A DNA stretch of 64,000 bases from Heracleum sosnowskyi (lineage: Eukaryota; Streptophyta; Magnoliopsida; Apiales; Apiaceae). A program made the position numbers and the translations under genes. This document shows positions 45,650 to 57,040 of this stretch, piece after piece. The notes under the pieces were generated by a model. It had not been told where the DNA came from. It searched no databases and worked only from the letters and a program-made list of their open reading frames with translations. Within the stretch, counting starts at the first letter, position 1. Every line of letters begins with the position of its first letter. The stretch is from positions 114,625,111 to 114,689,110 of the forward strand of contig CM061244.1 in the NCBI GenBank assembly GCA_030848705.1, written 5' to 3'.

Positions 45650-48600
45650 CTTCTTTATCCTTTTATTTATCTTCTTCTTTATATATACTAGCCTATAACC
45701 CGTGCAAGGCACGGGCCCTAAAAATAATAAACTAAAAAATTTAATGTGAACGGAAAATATTAAAATAAAAGTAAAAATTAATATGATAAATTAAAAAATG
45801 AGAAACTTAAATATTCATTGGAACATAAAAAAATATATAAAAAATACAAATGAGGCCGAGGAAGATAAATGAGGTATTATTAATATTATTTTATAATAAA
45901 ATAATATTAATAATAAGGACAAATAGAAAATCTAACATGTTTTAATTATAAAAAAAAATAATTGACCGTGATATTTTTAGAAGTGTTTTAATTATATTAA
46001 TTGTATTTATTAAAAAAATACGTTTACATGTTAAAATAAGTAAAAAAAATTAATATAGACAAATAGAAAAGTTAACATGTTTTAATTAAAAAAAAAGTAA
46101 CTGCACATAATATTTTTAGATGTGTTTTAATTATATTAATTTTATATGTTAAAAAAATACGTTCACTTGTTAAAATAGGTAAGTTTTTTTTAAATAATTA
46201 AAAGTATTAAAATAGGTTTTAAAATATATAAATTGCACTTGATATTTTTGGAAAAGAGAGATTTTAATTATAACAAATATAAAAGGTAATATATTTTAAT
46301 TTAAAGGTAATTGCCCGTGATATTTTTGGAAAAGAAGTAGATTTTGTTAGAAAAAAATGTTTTAACTATAAAAGGCAATCAGCTAGTTACTATTTTTATA
46401 TTATTTTATTATTTATTAAATAGAGTATTAAAATATGTTTTAAAATAAGTAAGGATTGCACATCATATTTTTGGAAAATAGGGATTTTAGTGATGATGTG
46501 TTTTAATTATATTAATTGTATTTGTTAAAAAAAATACGTTCACTTGTTAAAATAGGTATTTTTTTTAAATAATTAAAAGTATTAAAATTAGTTTTAAAAT
46601 ATATAAGTAAGGGTTGCACTTGATATTTTTGAAAAATAGAGATTTTAGTCATAACAAATATAAAAGGTAATATATTTTAATTTAAAGGTAATTGCCCGTG
46701 ATATTTTTGGAAAAGAAGTAGATTTTGTTAGAAAAAAATTATTTTAATTATAAAAGGCAATCAGCTAGTTAATATTTTTATATTATTTTATTATTTATGA
46801 AATAGAGTATTAAAATAGATTTTAAAATAAATAAGTAAGGATTGCACCTCATATTTTTGGAAAATAAAGATTTTAGTGATAACAAATATAAAAGATATTA
46901 TTTTTTAATTTAAAGGTAATTGTCGTGATATTTTTGAAAAAGGAGTAGATTTTGTTAGATTTTTTTTCAATTATAAAAGACAATCAGTTTGTTACTATTT
47001 TTATATTATTTTATTATTTATTAAATAGAGTATTAAAATAGGTTTTAAAATAAATAAGTAAGGATTGCACCTCATATTTTTGGAAAACATAGATTTTAGT
47101 AATAACAAATATAAAAGGTAATATGTTTTAATTTAAAGATAATTGTAATGATATTTTTTGAAAATGAGTAGATTTTGTTAGAAAAAAAATATTTTAATTA
47201 TAAAAGCCAATCATCTAGTTACTATTTTGGTAACTTGACAATAATACAATTCCATTAAAGATTTGATCATTATCCTAAAAAGAAAGAAATATATTTGTAG
47301 CAGTGTATCCTAAATTTAAACGAATTAGATCCCACATTTCCATTTTTTTATATTAGATTTCAATATTATTTGATTTTTATGTAGTAAAATATAGTGAAAT
47401 ATTAATGTAGAATAAAACTTTCCCGAATTTCAATTATATTATTAATTTATTAATTAGAAAAAGTACCGAAAACCAAAAACTGACCGTTAACCGAAAACCA
47501 AAACTTTCAATGTTTCGGCTTTAATAATATAGTATAGATAAGGAAAACTCACCGAAGCTCTCAATTCGTCTGAAAACTATTTATATATTTTTCTAGAACT
47601 CTTGAATTTTAATTTCTTATAATTTTTTTATATTCGAATTTATAGGATAAAAAAAAATTCAATAGCCTTTTAAATCTTTACTAATGGAGGGAACTGAATA
47701 TAAATTTTAAGATTCTTTCCTTTCTGAATTCATATTTATCTATTTTTTAGAACTTCTCTATTTTGAATATTAAAAAATAAATTTTCCTTTTTTAGCTCCT
47801 AAATTATAGAAAAGATAATATTTATTAAAGACAATTCGGCTTAAAATTATGAACTTAATCAAAATTTATTATTATCTATACATATTTATTATATTATATA
47901 AAGGAAAATTATTGAAAAATAAATTTCCTTTTTTAAGTTCTAGATTATAGGAAAGGAAATAAACATTTGAGACATGTTCCCATATAATAAAATCCTAATA
48001 TATTTCTTTCAAAATAAAATCCTAAATATTTTATAATCCTAATCTATATAAAGATACCCAAAGTTACCTCTAAGTTGAATTATATTTGAAGAAATATTCA
48101 TTGCCATATAATTTTTTTCAGAGATCTATATAAACTAAAAGTTGGAGGATATTTCTAAAAAAAACAAGTTGGAGGACAATGACTTTGTCGATCCTCCACA
48201 AATCCAAATCTATCTGGCTTATCTTTTCAATGTTTTCTGATTTTAATTGTGCTATATTAAACATCTAGTTTGCTTTAATATGCAGGTGTTTCGATTTATG
48301 TAAATATAAAGATTTTAGGCCACAAATCAAGTCAAAGTGATGGTATACATAATAAATGCAATAGTGAATAAATGTGTTGGGAGATGTAGCAGAGTTTTAT
48401 TTTGCATAGATTATGAGTCTCATCCGAATAATCTTTTTCGAGAATTCCGTAAACTACAAAAAATTCTAATACTGTGTAATTTGTACTCTTTTGCAAATGA
48501 GATGTTAAGTATGAAACAAACTTATAAAAACCTGTTGGTAGCATAGATTTTAACTATTAAAGAGGTTGTTTTTTTATTGTCATACTGTCAGTGTTTTGTG

Positions 48601-50684
48601 TTTTTTTTATTTGCATGTAATCGGTCGGATATCTTCTATACTGCGTCAAGGTTGAAGGTTGTTGAATTCTTACGGTTTCTGTTGGGGATGCTCCTTTAAA
48701 TTTTATATTCTTTTTCGTTTTAGTTAATTATGTACTAACAAACTTTTTAAAAATTAAGCAAAGGTTTTTTATACTTTGAAAACTATAAAAGAGGCTGACT
48801 AATAACTAAAGGAAATAATTCACCTTATACTTTATTAAATTTATATAGTTTTAAGTCTTTTTCAAATAACAATCATAAGTGCATCTCCAATTATAGCAAG
48901 CTAATGTGTAAAATTAAATGATGACATATATTTCAGGGGAGTGTAGTGTTGGAAATATGTATGTCTTATATCCGGTATAATGCATATGTATTCTTAATAT
49001 TTATATTTTATATATACTTTTTAAATTTTGTTATAAATATTTTAATTAAATCAATTTTTTTTTAAATAATCAACTTCATTAAGATGAGTTTTAAAATAAG
49101 TAGGTCATAAACGTTTAAATTTAAATAGTTATACATGTTTTAGGTAAAAACAATTTGACAGGACATGTTTTAGGTATTTTAAATTAATTGAGTTTGTGAA
49201 CAGTAGACACATTAAAATTAGTTATGAATAAGATCCTTAAAATATATTTAATATTATATTTTGATTAAGTATTTAAAATAAGTATAAGTACTAACACTCC
49301 AGAAAAAAAAAAGAATATTAAAGCCCAAGTACCAAAAAAGACTTGCCATATCTGCGAGTTGATTTCATAGTATTTGTATTTTTCTGTATCTTATATCTTT
49401 TTAATATTTATTTTTAGTTAAGATGAGTTTCAAAATAAGTAAGTTATAATTGTGTAAAAATTAAATAGTTATTTGTGTTTTAAGTATTTTAGTTAAATTA
49501 AATTAGATATTTGAAAATTTTAGAACCGTCACAATAAGTTCTAAATATTGTCGTCAAAATATATTTTTGTATGATTAGGACCGATTAGTAAAACTAAGTA
49601 CTAAAGCTCATTTATCAAAACAAAAGTTTGAGATGCAAGTACCAAACACGAGATATAGTGCCCTCAGGTTACTTTTAATATTTGTAATTACTATATTTTC
49701 TAGAATTTTTAAATAATTATAAATATTTTTAGAAAATAAATTTTAGAATAATTAATTTTCATTATTTTGAGTCAAATAAAAAAAGTAAGTACCGAATACA
49801 TTTTTCAAAAAAACAAAGTAATGACTGCTAAGTATAAAACTGTATTGGGGTTCCATAAAATTCAATTGAATAGAATTGGTCATGTTTGTCACCTCTAATA
49901 TATCTTCCTAGAACTGACAAGATTTAATAAAATTTTCATTTTTGTTCTTAAATTTTCGTAACTCTAATATTTCTTAATGAGTTAAAGCAATTTTCAGAAT
50001 TTTTGTTTTATTATAAAAATCTTCATTTTTTTTATGATGAAACTTCTTCGGTAGCACACCCTGTGTATTATTATGTTCATGTCATCTCTTTAAAATCCTA
50101 ACTTTTAAAGTTATATTTATGGTTAGTTAAATATTTATTATATTTATGAATATTTATGGTTAGTTAACTATTTATTATATTTATGAATATATATTTGTCT
50201 TAAAATTAAATAATTTTGATAATTTGCAACCACTTTAGTATAAATGATTAATTTTTAAGGATTATCTTTTTAATGCAGGTTAAATATGCTTTGATTAAAT
50301 ATTGTAGATACTAAATTGCCTCTCTACAAAGTTCCCATGTATTTTGACACTTACATGTACATATTAAAGTTCTTTAAAAAATTTATTATTACATGTGAGA
50401 TACTCATGAAAATAGTAGTTTTTTATGAGAATATAAATTGTTAAAATTTGTGACGGTGCTTAGCTTCAATTTTTATTATCGAGTATGATTGTATATTTAT
50501 TTATTACAATGATTGTCGGCCTAAGAAACATGATACAAAGCGGTATAAATAAAAAATACATGTAAATAGTTTATTTTATATTTTTAATGCTATAAATACG
50601 TGTTCCTCAAATTTTTTCCCTAAATATTTTATATTTGAAGGTTTAAGAATATACAATATAAGGCCGTCGCAAATCGTTACTTAG
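45650..50684 (+). mobile_element. Family-2 Helitron with Helitron C inserted in its 5' end
   Basis: CTTTATATATA before 45688 and TAAGGAAAACTCACCGAAGC after 47538 join into a family-2 5' end like that at 52549. At the other end GGCCGTCGCAAATCG then TTACTTAGTCGATT (50661-50690) is a decayed family-2 hairpin terminus, followed at once by another family-2 5' end. 47640-50650 is A/T-rich and non-coding. The pairing of these two ends is inferred. Confidence 0.5.
45688..47538 (-). mobile_element. Helitron C, family 1, minus orientation (1851 bp)
   Basis: The plus strand starts CTAGCCTATAACCCGTGCAAGG's reverse-oriented 3' end (CTAG at 45688) and ends with the reverse complement of TCTATACTATATTATTAAAG at 47538. 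The flanks are A (45687) and T (47539), the A|T target rule. The interior has four to five units of the about 225-bp repeat (AAAAGGCAATCAGCTAGTTA near 46370 and 46757; related copies near 46977 and 47205). Non-coding. Confidence 0.85.
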
Positions 50685-51218
50685 TCGATTATACTTATAT
50701 AAAGGAGAAGACAGGCGATGAGGTGGCGCCTCTGAAATTGTTTCAAATACAAATGCTTTCGACTTCAAAAAATAAACTCAATTTCAAATTCAAATTCAAG
50801 CCCAAATTAGAACGGCTCATGTACTAAGAAGATCAAATTATTTTGACATCCATAATATATCTTTATATAAAGGACAAGATCAGAGAAAATTCTATATTTT
50901 AGTACTTCAATTTTTATTAATGCGTTTTCATTTTTATCTATATGTATATTTATTACAACGACTGTTGGCCGAGAAAAATGTCACACAAATTGATGTAAAT
51001 GACAGAAATATGTAATAACTTATTTCGTTGTCCATATATAGTCAATTTTTGTACAATATAAAGTGCTTACTAATTTATATAATATTATAAAAAATTGTTT
51101 CACAATATATTTTTTTTTGCTAATTTTGTTTCACAATATTTATATTAAACAATCAATATTTTAAAATTTTACTAAAATATATTATAAGGCCGCCGCGAAG
51201 CGTGCCTTAGTCAACTAG
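50685..51218 (+). mobile_element. Family-2 Helitron, about 534 bp
   Basis: 5' TCGATTATACTTATATAAAG then GGAGAAGACAGGCGATGAGG; 3' GCCGCCGCGAAGCGTGCC then TTAGTCAACTAG. Both neighbours are also family-2 ends, so it is the middle member of a head-to-tail series. Non-coding. Confidence 0.68.
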
Positions 51219-51475
51219 TACTTATATAAAGGAGAAGACGAGGGCGGTGATGTGGCGCCTCTCAAATCGTTTCGATCTATTTTTCTAATTTTCTCAAATT
51301 TTTGAGATATTAATTGTAAAAATTCGAAAATATCTCAATTACCTTTAAAATCTTTACTAATGGAGGAAACTAAATATAAAATTGTAATATATTTTAAATA
51401 TACAATTTTAATATTTTAGTAAATTTTTTATTTATTAATATACTTGCTAATCAATATCATTATCTTTTTAATTAT
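51211..51475 (+). mobile_element. 5' part of a further family-2 Helitron
   Basis: TCAACTAGTACTTATATAAA then GGAGAAGACGAGGGCGGTGA and TGGCGCCTCTCAAATCG. The first eight bases overlap the upstream element's TCAACTAG terminus. Interrupted by the solo LTR at 51476. Its own 3' end is not certain (candidate at 56650-56690). Confidence 0.55.
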
Positions 51476-52525
51476 TGTTGGTCCTTAACTATTGCAGAAG
51501 GGGGGGGGGGGGGTTCAATGCAATACTGATAAATCACAATCTATGTTCCAACAACAAAAACTAAGATTTAGGATTATCAGTTTATCTAATGCAAACACAA
51601 GTAGACACACGAGTAATTCTCACAAAATAAATGTTTTTATTTATTTTGTAATGGGTTGCTACAACCTCAAGAAAATGTTTGTTTTCTTGAGCTTCAGTTT
51701 CTCGAGTGATTAAAGAGAATGGATTGAGCGATAGACTAAGTAAACTAAACATATCACTATCAACACGGGTCTTGTGAAGCTGCTGTCATTTTCATGTGGC
51801 AGCTTCTTACAAATTGCCTACCCGTGATTCTTTCCTAAATTGCTATACAAACAGCTTTTTAGAACATAACAAAGCAATCTAGAAACATTCTATTTTAATC
51901 TAACACAATTCAGTAGATGTAGATTTGTCATACTCTGGAATTGGTGAGCTTTGTCATGTGATCTCTCAAACTTCGGTCGTAGTCTTGCAGACCTGTTACA
52001 ATGTTGGGATACTGTAACACACATGTTTCTTGAACATCCAAACTGTCACAAGTTTGACTGGGTTGTTCCCCAATACAAATGTTATCCCTTCATGACAGTA
52101 TCTTGATGGCTGAGCTTGCTGTCACAGGAATGCGCTTTTGGTGACAGTAAGAAATCCCCGCAGAAGGTGCTGTCAGGATTTCCAAGCTTGCTGTCAGGCC
52201 AATGTAAAGTTGCTGTCCGAGGGCTTCCGCCAATGTTGCTGTCAGAGTGAATGTAATGTCGTGACTTGCAACATGCTGTCTTCAAGTAACCTTACTGTCA
52301 ACGCTGTGACAGTAATGTTTATTCTTGTTGTTCATCTTGAGCACTTCTTGAGACTTGAACAAATAAATGAACTTCTACCAAGATGTACTAGAATCTTATT
52401 TGCAGCAAACAAAAACGGTTACATAAACATACTCTGGCTGTGACAGTATGTTCATACTTAATAAAATTAAGTACATAAAATATCTAGTTAAGTTGTCTCA
52501 TAGCTATCACCCATAAATCCTAACA
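51476..52525 (-). mobile_element. Solo LTR of a related copia/Sirevirus family, 1050 bp
   Basis: TGTTGGTCC...ATCCTAACA with a perfect 5-bp TSD ATTAT (51471-51475, 52526-52530) and no internal region. Near its left end is a G14 run, as the complete element has G7 near its left end. Near the right end, AATGAACTTCTACCAAGAT parallels GAACTTCTACCAGGAT in the complete LTR, so it belongs to a sister family in the same orientation. Its central part reiterates GCTGTCA/TGACAG about ten times (52090-52310). It likely arose by LTR-LTR recombination. Confidence 0.82.
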
Positions 52526-52548
52526 ATTATTTTATTATATTTATCTTT

Positions 52549-53360
52549 TATCTTTATATAAGGAAAATCGCCTAGCGCTCTCAAATCATCTGTTTTCTTT
52601 TTATCTATTTTTCTAGAGCGCCTCTATTTGAAAAAATAAAAAATTAATTTTCTTTTTTTAACTCATAATTCAAAAATAATTCATGTAATAAAAATTAAAA
52701 TTGTCCTTTTTAACTTATAATTCATAAAAAGGGAAACTTATACAAGATAAGTTATTCAGAAACTATGAATCTAATCAAATTCTACGGTCAGTTGACTATA
52801 TCTATAAATCTATAATTATAAACTTTATTAAATTCTATAATCTATATAAATAAATAAATTATAAGAATCAAGAAGAAGATGTCAACTATAAAGATGCATG
52901 AACAGAAGTCAAAGTTCTGTTATACTACAAATAATAGAAATTTGATGACATTAGTTGTATTATCAAACAAACAAAGTGAATGCGTATTATGACATTTTGC
53001 ACGTATCAATTCTAATTCACACAAATGTACTCATACTCTACTATAGATTATAAGGTGGAGATTTCTTGCCATCAAATTTAGTTTTTTTTTTAATTATTTT
53101 GATAAAAGTTTTTGTATTTATTATCTCTTTTTGTATGTTTTTTTCTTCAAATTTTCTCTAATTCTTCGATATAGTACATTTCATCGTTATTAAATATAGT
53201 TTCTGGTCCAAAATTCTTCAAAACAAAATTAAATAAATTCATCTTCAAAACTATAAAAGTAATTTTTTGTAAATATTGTATTATATATCATGAACACAAA
53301 ATAAATTTGAAAATCATGTAATTTATACATTAGAGTAATGTTAATGTGTTAGATTTTAAA
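52549..53360 (+). mobile_element. Family-2 Helitron 5' fragment and A/T-rich sequence
   Basis: TATCTTTATATAAGGAAAAT then CGCCTAGCGCTCTCAAATC is a family-2 5' subterminal block. The rest to 53360 is A/T-rich and non-coding. Confidence 0.4.
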
Positions 53361-53400
53361 CTAGCTTTATAACCCGTGCGAGGCACGAGTATGTTCTCCA
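53361..53400 (-). mobile_element. Helitron 3' terminus, family-1-like, minus orientation
   Basis: CTAGCTTTATAACCCGTG then CGAGGCACGAG is the reverse complement of a family-1 3' end, with host A before it. No 5' terminus was found to the right, so the element is truncated or too diverged. Confidence 0.5.
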
Positions 53401-53894
53401 TTCTTCTATTATAAAATGATAAGCCGATTTATTAAATATAATATATGTTTTTTTGCAAGTAGGATCAATTTTTGTTAGAAAATGTCATATATATTTAATC
53501 ATGTAAATATATGCATGCATGTGAAATGTATTATAGGTTCTGTTGCGAATGAAATCTTTTTTCATTGAAAAAGATCATATCTTATAACGACATACAATAT
53601 AAGTAAGACCTGTAATTTTGAAGTTCTTGCAACCTTATAATTACGGGAGATTGAACTATTTTAAATGAGTGTGACTTATTTTGCAACCGTCGTGTAACTT
53701 TATAAAAAAACAAAATAGTATTTAACATGTTTGAAGTAGTTTGAAGTGGTTAGTAAAACTATTTGGTACAATATTTCTATAACATTTGTTTGATATATAG
53801 CTTATTGTTTAAGATATACTAAATTTGTAAAAAAAATATATTTGATATGGTACAAAATATTCCCGTTGGCTATTGTAAAGTGACGCAGATCCAA

Positions 53895-54455
53895 TCATAT
53901 TTTGCTAACTTCAAAAAATAAACCTATTAGCCTTATTATTACATATTCCGTATCCAAATTTCTTATTTGGTTGATATTCATTGTTCACTCACCATATCCA
54001 TTATTTTTTATCATTATTTATTTGGTCTATAATTACTTTTGATCTCCCTGAACTGTTTACTATATAAGCAAATAAATGTAATGAACCAAATAACGAACCT
54101 GGATACGAAATATGCAATAAGGCCAATAGTTTGTTTTTTTCAATTTAGCAAAATAAGATTTGATATGCAGATTAAATCATATTTTGCTAACTTCGAAAAA
54201 CAAACTATTGCCTTATTATTACATCTTCTGTATCCAAATTCCTTATTTGATTGATTTTCATTGTCCACTCGCCATATTCATTATTATTTTTTTATCATCA
54301 TTTATTTGGTCTATAATTATTTTTGATCTCCCTAAACCGTCTGCTATAAAAGCAAATAAATGTAATGAACCAAATAGCGAACCTAGATACGAAATATGTA
54401 ATAAGGCCAATAGTTTTTTTTTTTAATTTAGCAAAATAAGATTTCATATGCATCC
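53895..54455. repeat. Tandem dimer of an about 280-bp hairpin MITE
   Basis: Units about 53895-54172 and 54173-54455. Each begins AATCATATTTTGCTAACTTC and ends in AATTTAGCAAAATAAGATTT. Within each, TTATTACATATTCCGTATCC pairs with GGATACGAAATATG.AATAA. The units are about 90% alike. Non-coding. Confidence 0.75.
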
Positions 54456-55076
54456 CTTTGCAATAGTGAATGAAGTTCTAAATTAGTTGGTAATCTCTTT
54501 CAAGTAACAATTGTCAATCATCATTGTCATAATTTATTTAATGTTTAAAAGTTTTAATATTTTCTATAAAAAATAATATCAATAATAAATATCAATGATA
54601 TGCAATAATGAGTCGGACACAATTAATGTACGCATATTAAAATAGACGAGTATTAATTTGTAATTAATACATGTATAATTAAAATATAATTTAGAAGGGT
54701 ATTTTGGTAATTTAACTTGAATAAATTGACTCATTGTATATAATAGATATATATTGATTGTATATAGAATTTTTAATCTAATGTTATATATAATATGAGC
54801 AAATATATACTTATTGCAAATAAACATGATTTACAATATAAAAATATTAATATAATTCTTTTTCCAATGGACCAATTTCAATTTATAACATTCTGTATAT
54901 CTATTTTGCATGAATTTTTCTCTAATATGGTCAAATATATGATTTTAAGGCACTTGTGAAAATAGATTATCTACCTTACCAAGTAGATTACAAGAAGAGA
55001 CCAAAATAGAATATAACATATTGAGTATTTGCACATATTATTAATAAAGAATTTTATGATATAACCAAAATTAATG
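54456..55076. other. Intergenic, nothing recognised
   Basis: A/T-rich with no supported gene. Confidence 0.4.
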
Positions 55077-55156
55077 TCTAGCATAGTGGTTAGAAGTGTC
55101 CTCTCTAATTTAGAAGTCAAGGGTTCAACTCCCATTAGAAATAAGTTTTTTTTATC
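55077..55156 (+). repeat. tRNA-like / SINE-head-like sequence
   Basis: TAGCATAGTGG (55079-55089) fits a Pol III A box and GGTTCAACTCC (55122-55132) fits a B box, 33 bp apart. A run of eight T begins at 55145, a Pol III terminator. The piece does not fold into a full tRNA by eye, so it is more likely a SINE head or tRNA relic. Confidence 0.5.
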
Positions 55157-55248
55157 ATTAATATAATAATTAGGAGTGATTTGGTAATTTCACACTGATT
55201 AAATTGTCTCAAGCAAACCCTTAATTGCTCTATTATATATATAATATA

Positions 55249-55978
55249 GGGTTAGACTCAAGAGAGAACCAATCGCTAAAAAAGAATTTTAGAACTGTTA
55301 TAAGCCGTTGGATTATTACTAGATCAACTGTTCAGATTCAACTCATTTTTATATACAAAATCTTATAAGGGTATTTTTGGAATAAAAGGATTCTACTGCC
55401 GAACCTATTTTGTTTCATAGTATAAATATAGTGTTCTGCAGTTGAATTTTAAAAGTTATGCATATGGACTTCAAAGTTCTACAACTGAACTTACTTTTTT
55501 CCACAAAGTTCTACAAGTGAACTTGATTATTTTTATAATGTTCAGCTATTGAACAATGTTATTCACATTATTTTCCTACCATAACTTCCGTGTTCTACCG
55601 CTGAACATAAAAGTCATACAATCGAATTTGAAATCAAACACATAAATTTTAAAGTTCTGCAACTGAACTTATTTGTATTTAAATGTTCAGCTGTTGAACA
55701 CTGTTATCTGATATTGTGTTTATACAATAACTTGAATATTTTCACAAAAAATGATAAAAATAATTGGGGAAATTTTATGATGATGATGGAGAATTTTGTG
55801 ATTGATATCGATGTATGATTATTATCGTTAATGAAATATTAATTAGCTCTAAATTATGTATTTTGTGTTTTTGGACAACTTTACCCATGACCTTCATATA
55901 ATAAATATATATTATTTTAAAAAATAAGATAGAGTTCTAAGGGTTCTAAGGTTAAGGGTTCTACAAGGAACATGACCC
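55249..55978. mobile_element. MULE-type element with GTTCTGCAACTGAAC motif array
   Basis: Ends GGGTTAGACTCAAGAGAGAA and (reverse complement of right) GGGTCATGTTCCTTGTAGAA are imperfect TIRs. A perfect 10-bp TSD ATATAATATA flanks it (55239-55248, 55979-55988). The interior repeats GTTCTRCARCTGAACTT and GTTCAGC..TTGAAC at least seven times. No transposase. Confidence 0.75.
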
Positions 55979-55988
55979 ATATAATATA

Positions 55989-56692
55989 ATAGAATAGATT
56001 TGTTAACAATGAGAGAGCGACTCATTGGAAGAACACATTTTCAAAGGGAGAGCGGTTCATTAAGAGCATCGTATTATATGCTAGAATTAAGTATTGATGT
56101 TATATTATGTATTTAAAATTAAGTTAGGATTTAAATTTTGGAAAAAAATATAAAGCTAATCAATATAATAATATTCGATATAATATTAAAATAATGAAAA
56201 TATTAAACAATTGCATTTTTATATTTATTCAAAAATTTCGTCAATGATCAAGATGACACGGAAAATTAAAAAAAAAACCTTATGTTAGAAATATTATTTA
56301 AAAACATACTCCCTCTGTCCCAGCCAATAGTATACATTGGGGCTGGGCATGGAGACCAATAAAAGATATAAAAAATGAGTAAAATTAGATGAAAAGTGGG
56401 TAAAGTGGTGGGACCTATCAATATTTAATAATTGATTTGAGATAATGGAGGAAAGTAGTGAGTGAAATAGTGTTTTATATTATTATAGAATAGAGATAGT
56501 GGAGAAAGTAGTGAGTGTAATAGTATTTTATATTATTAAAAGTTACTATTTTTGGAATGTATAGAAATGAGAGGGACATCCAAAATGAAAAGTGTATAGA
56601 AATGAATGGGACGGAGGGAGTATGTTTTTAAAACAAAATTAGAGAAATTATTATAAGCCCGCTGCGAAGCGCCGCTCAATAAACTACAGTAG
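55989..56692 (+). mobile_element. 3' part of a family-2 Helitron, interrupted by a Stowaway MITE
   Basis: 56000-56300 (GAGAGCG.TTCATTA.GAGC then ATATGCTAGAATT) resembles 8900-9120 of the first Helitron. The 3' end is GCCCGCTGCGAAGCGCCGCT then CAATAAACTACAG. Split at 56309-56620 by a Stowaway-like element. Confidence 0.5.
56309..56620. mobile_element. Stowaway-like MITE (GTCCC family)
   Basis: CTCCCTCTGTCCCAGCCAAT ... AATGGGACGGAGGGAG with TA on both sides (56307-56308, 56621-56622). The interior is shared with 24753-25043. Confidence 0.8.
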
Positions 56693-56950
56693 TTTTTAAA
56701 AGACAGTACACAATATTTAAATGGAATGAGATCGGAGCAATAAAAAGTTGTGTCTCATTTAAAAAACTCTCGAGACCCAATTAATTGGTAAGGATAGCGA
56801 TAGTGTGTAAATAACGCGAGTGTACCCCCAAACACCTCCCCACTGTCCAAGGAGATCACTCACCCCCTCCTCTGCTCTCCTTGCCCCCCTATCTATACGT
56901 ACACTTCACTGTATCTATCTCTCATTTCTCTCTCTCTCCCTCTCTCCCCT

Positions 56951-56998
<48 letters not shown>

Positions 56999-57040
56999 AC
57001 TTACATTTTCAAATGCTATTTATTTAAGTAATTAATTGAA
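56693..57040 (+). promoter_or_regulatory. Promoter and CT-rich 5' UTR of the bHLH gene
   Basis: A pyrimidine-rich leader with a (CT)n tract at 56927-56996, common in plant 5' UTRs, ends 44 bp before the ATG. No certain TATA box assigned. The left limit is the end of the Helitron piece at 56692, so the proximal promoter is short before repeats begin. Confidence 0.5.
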
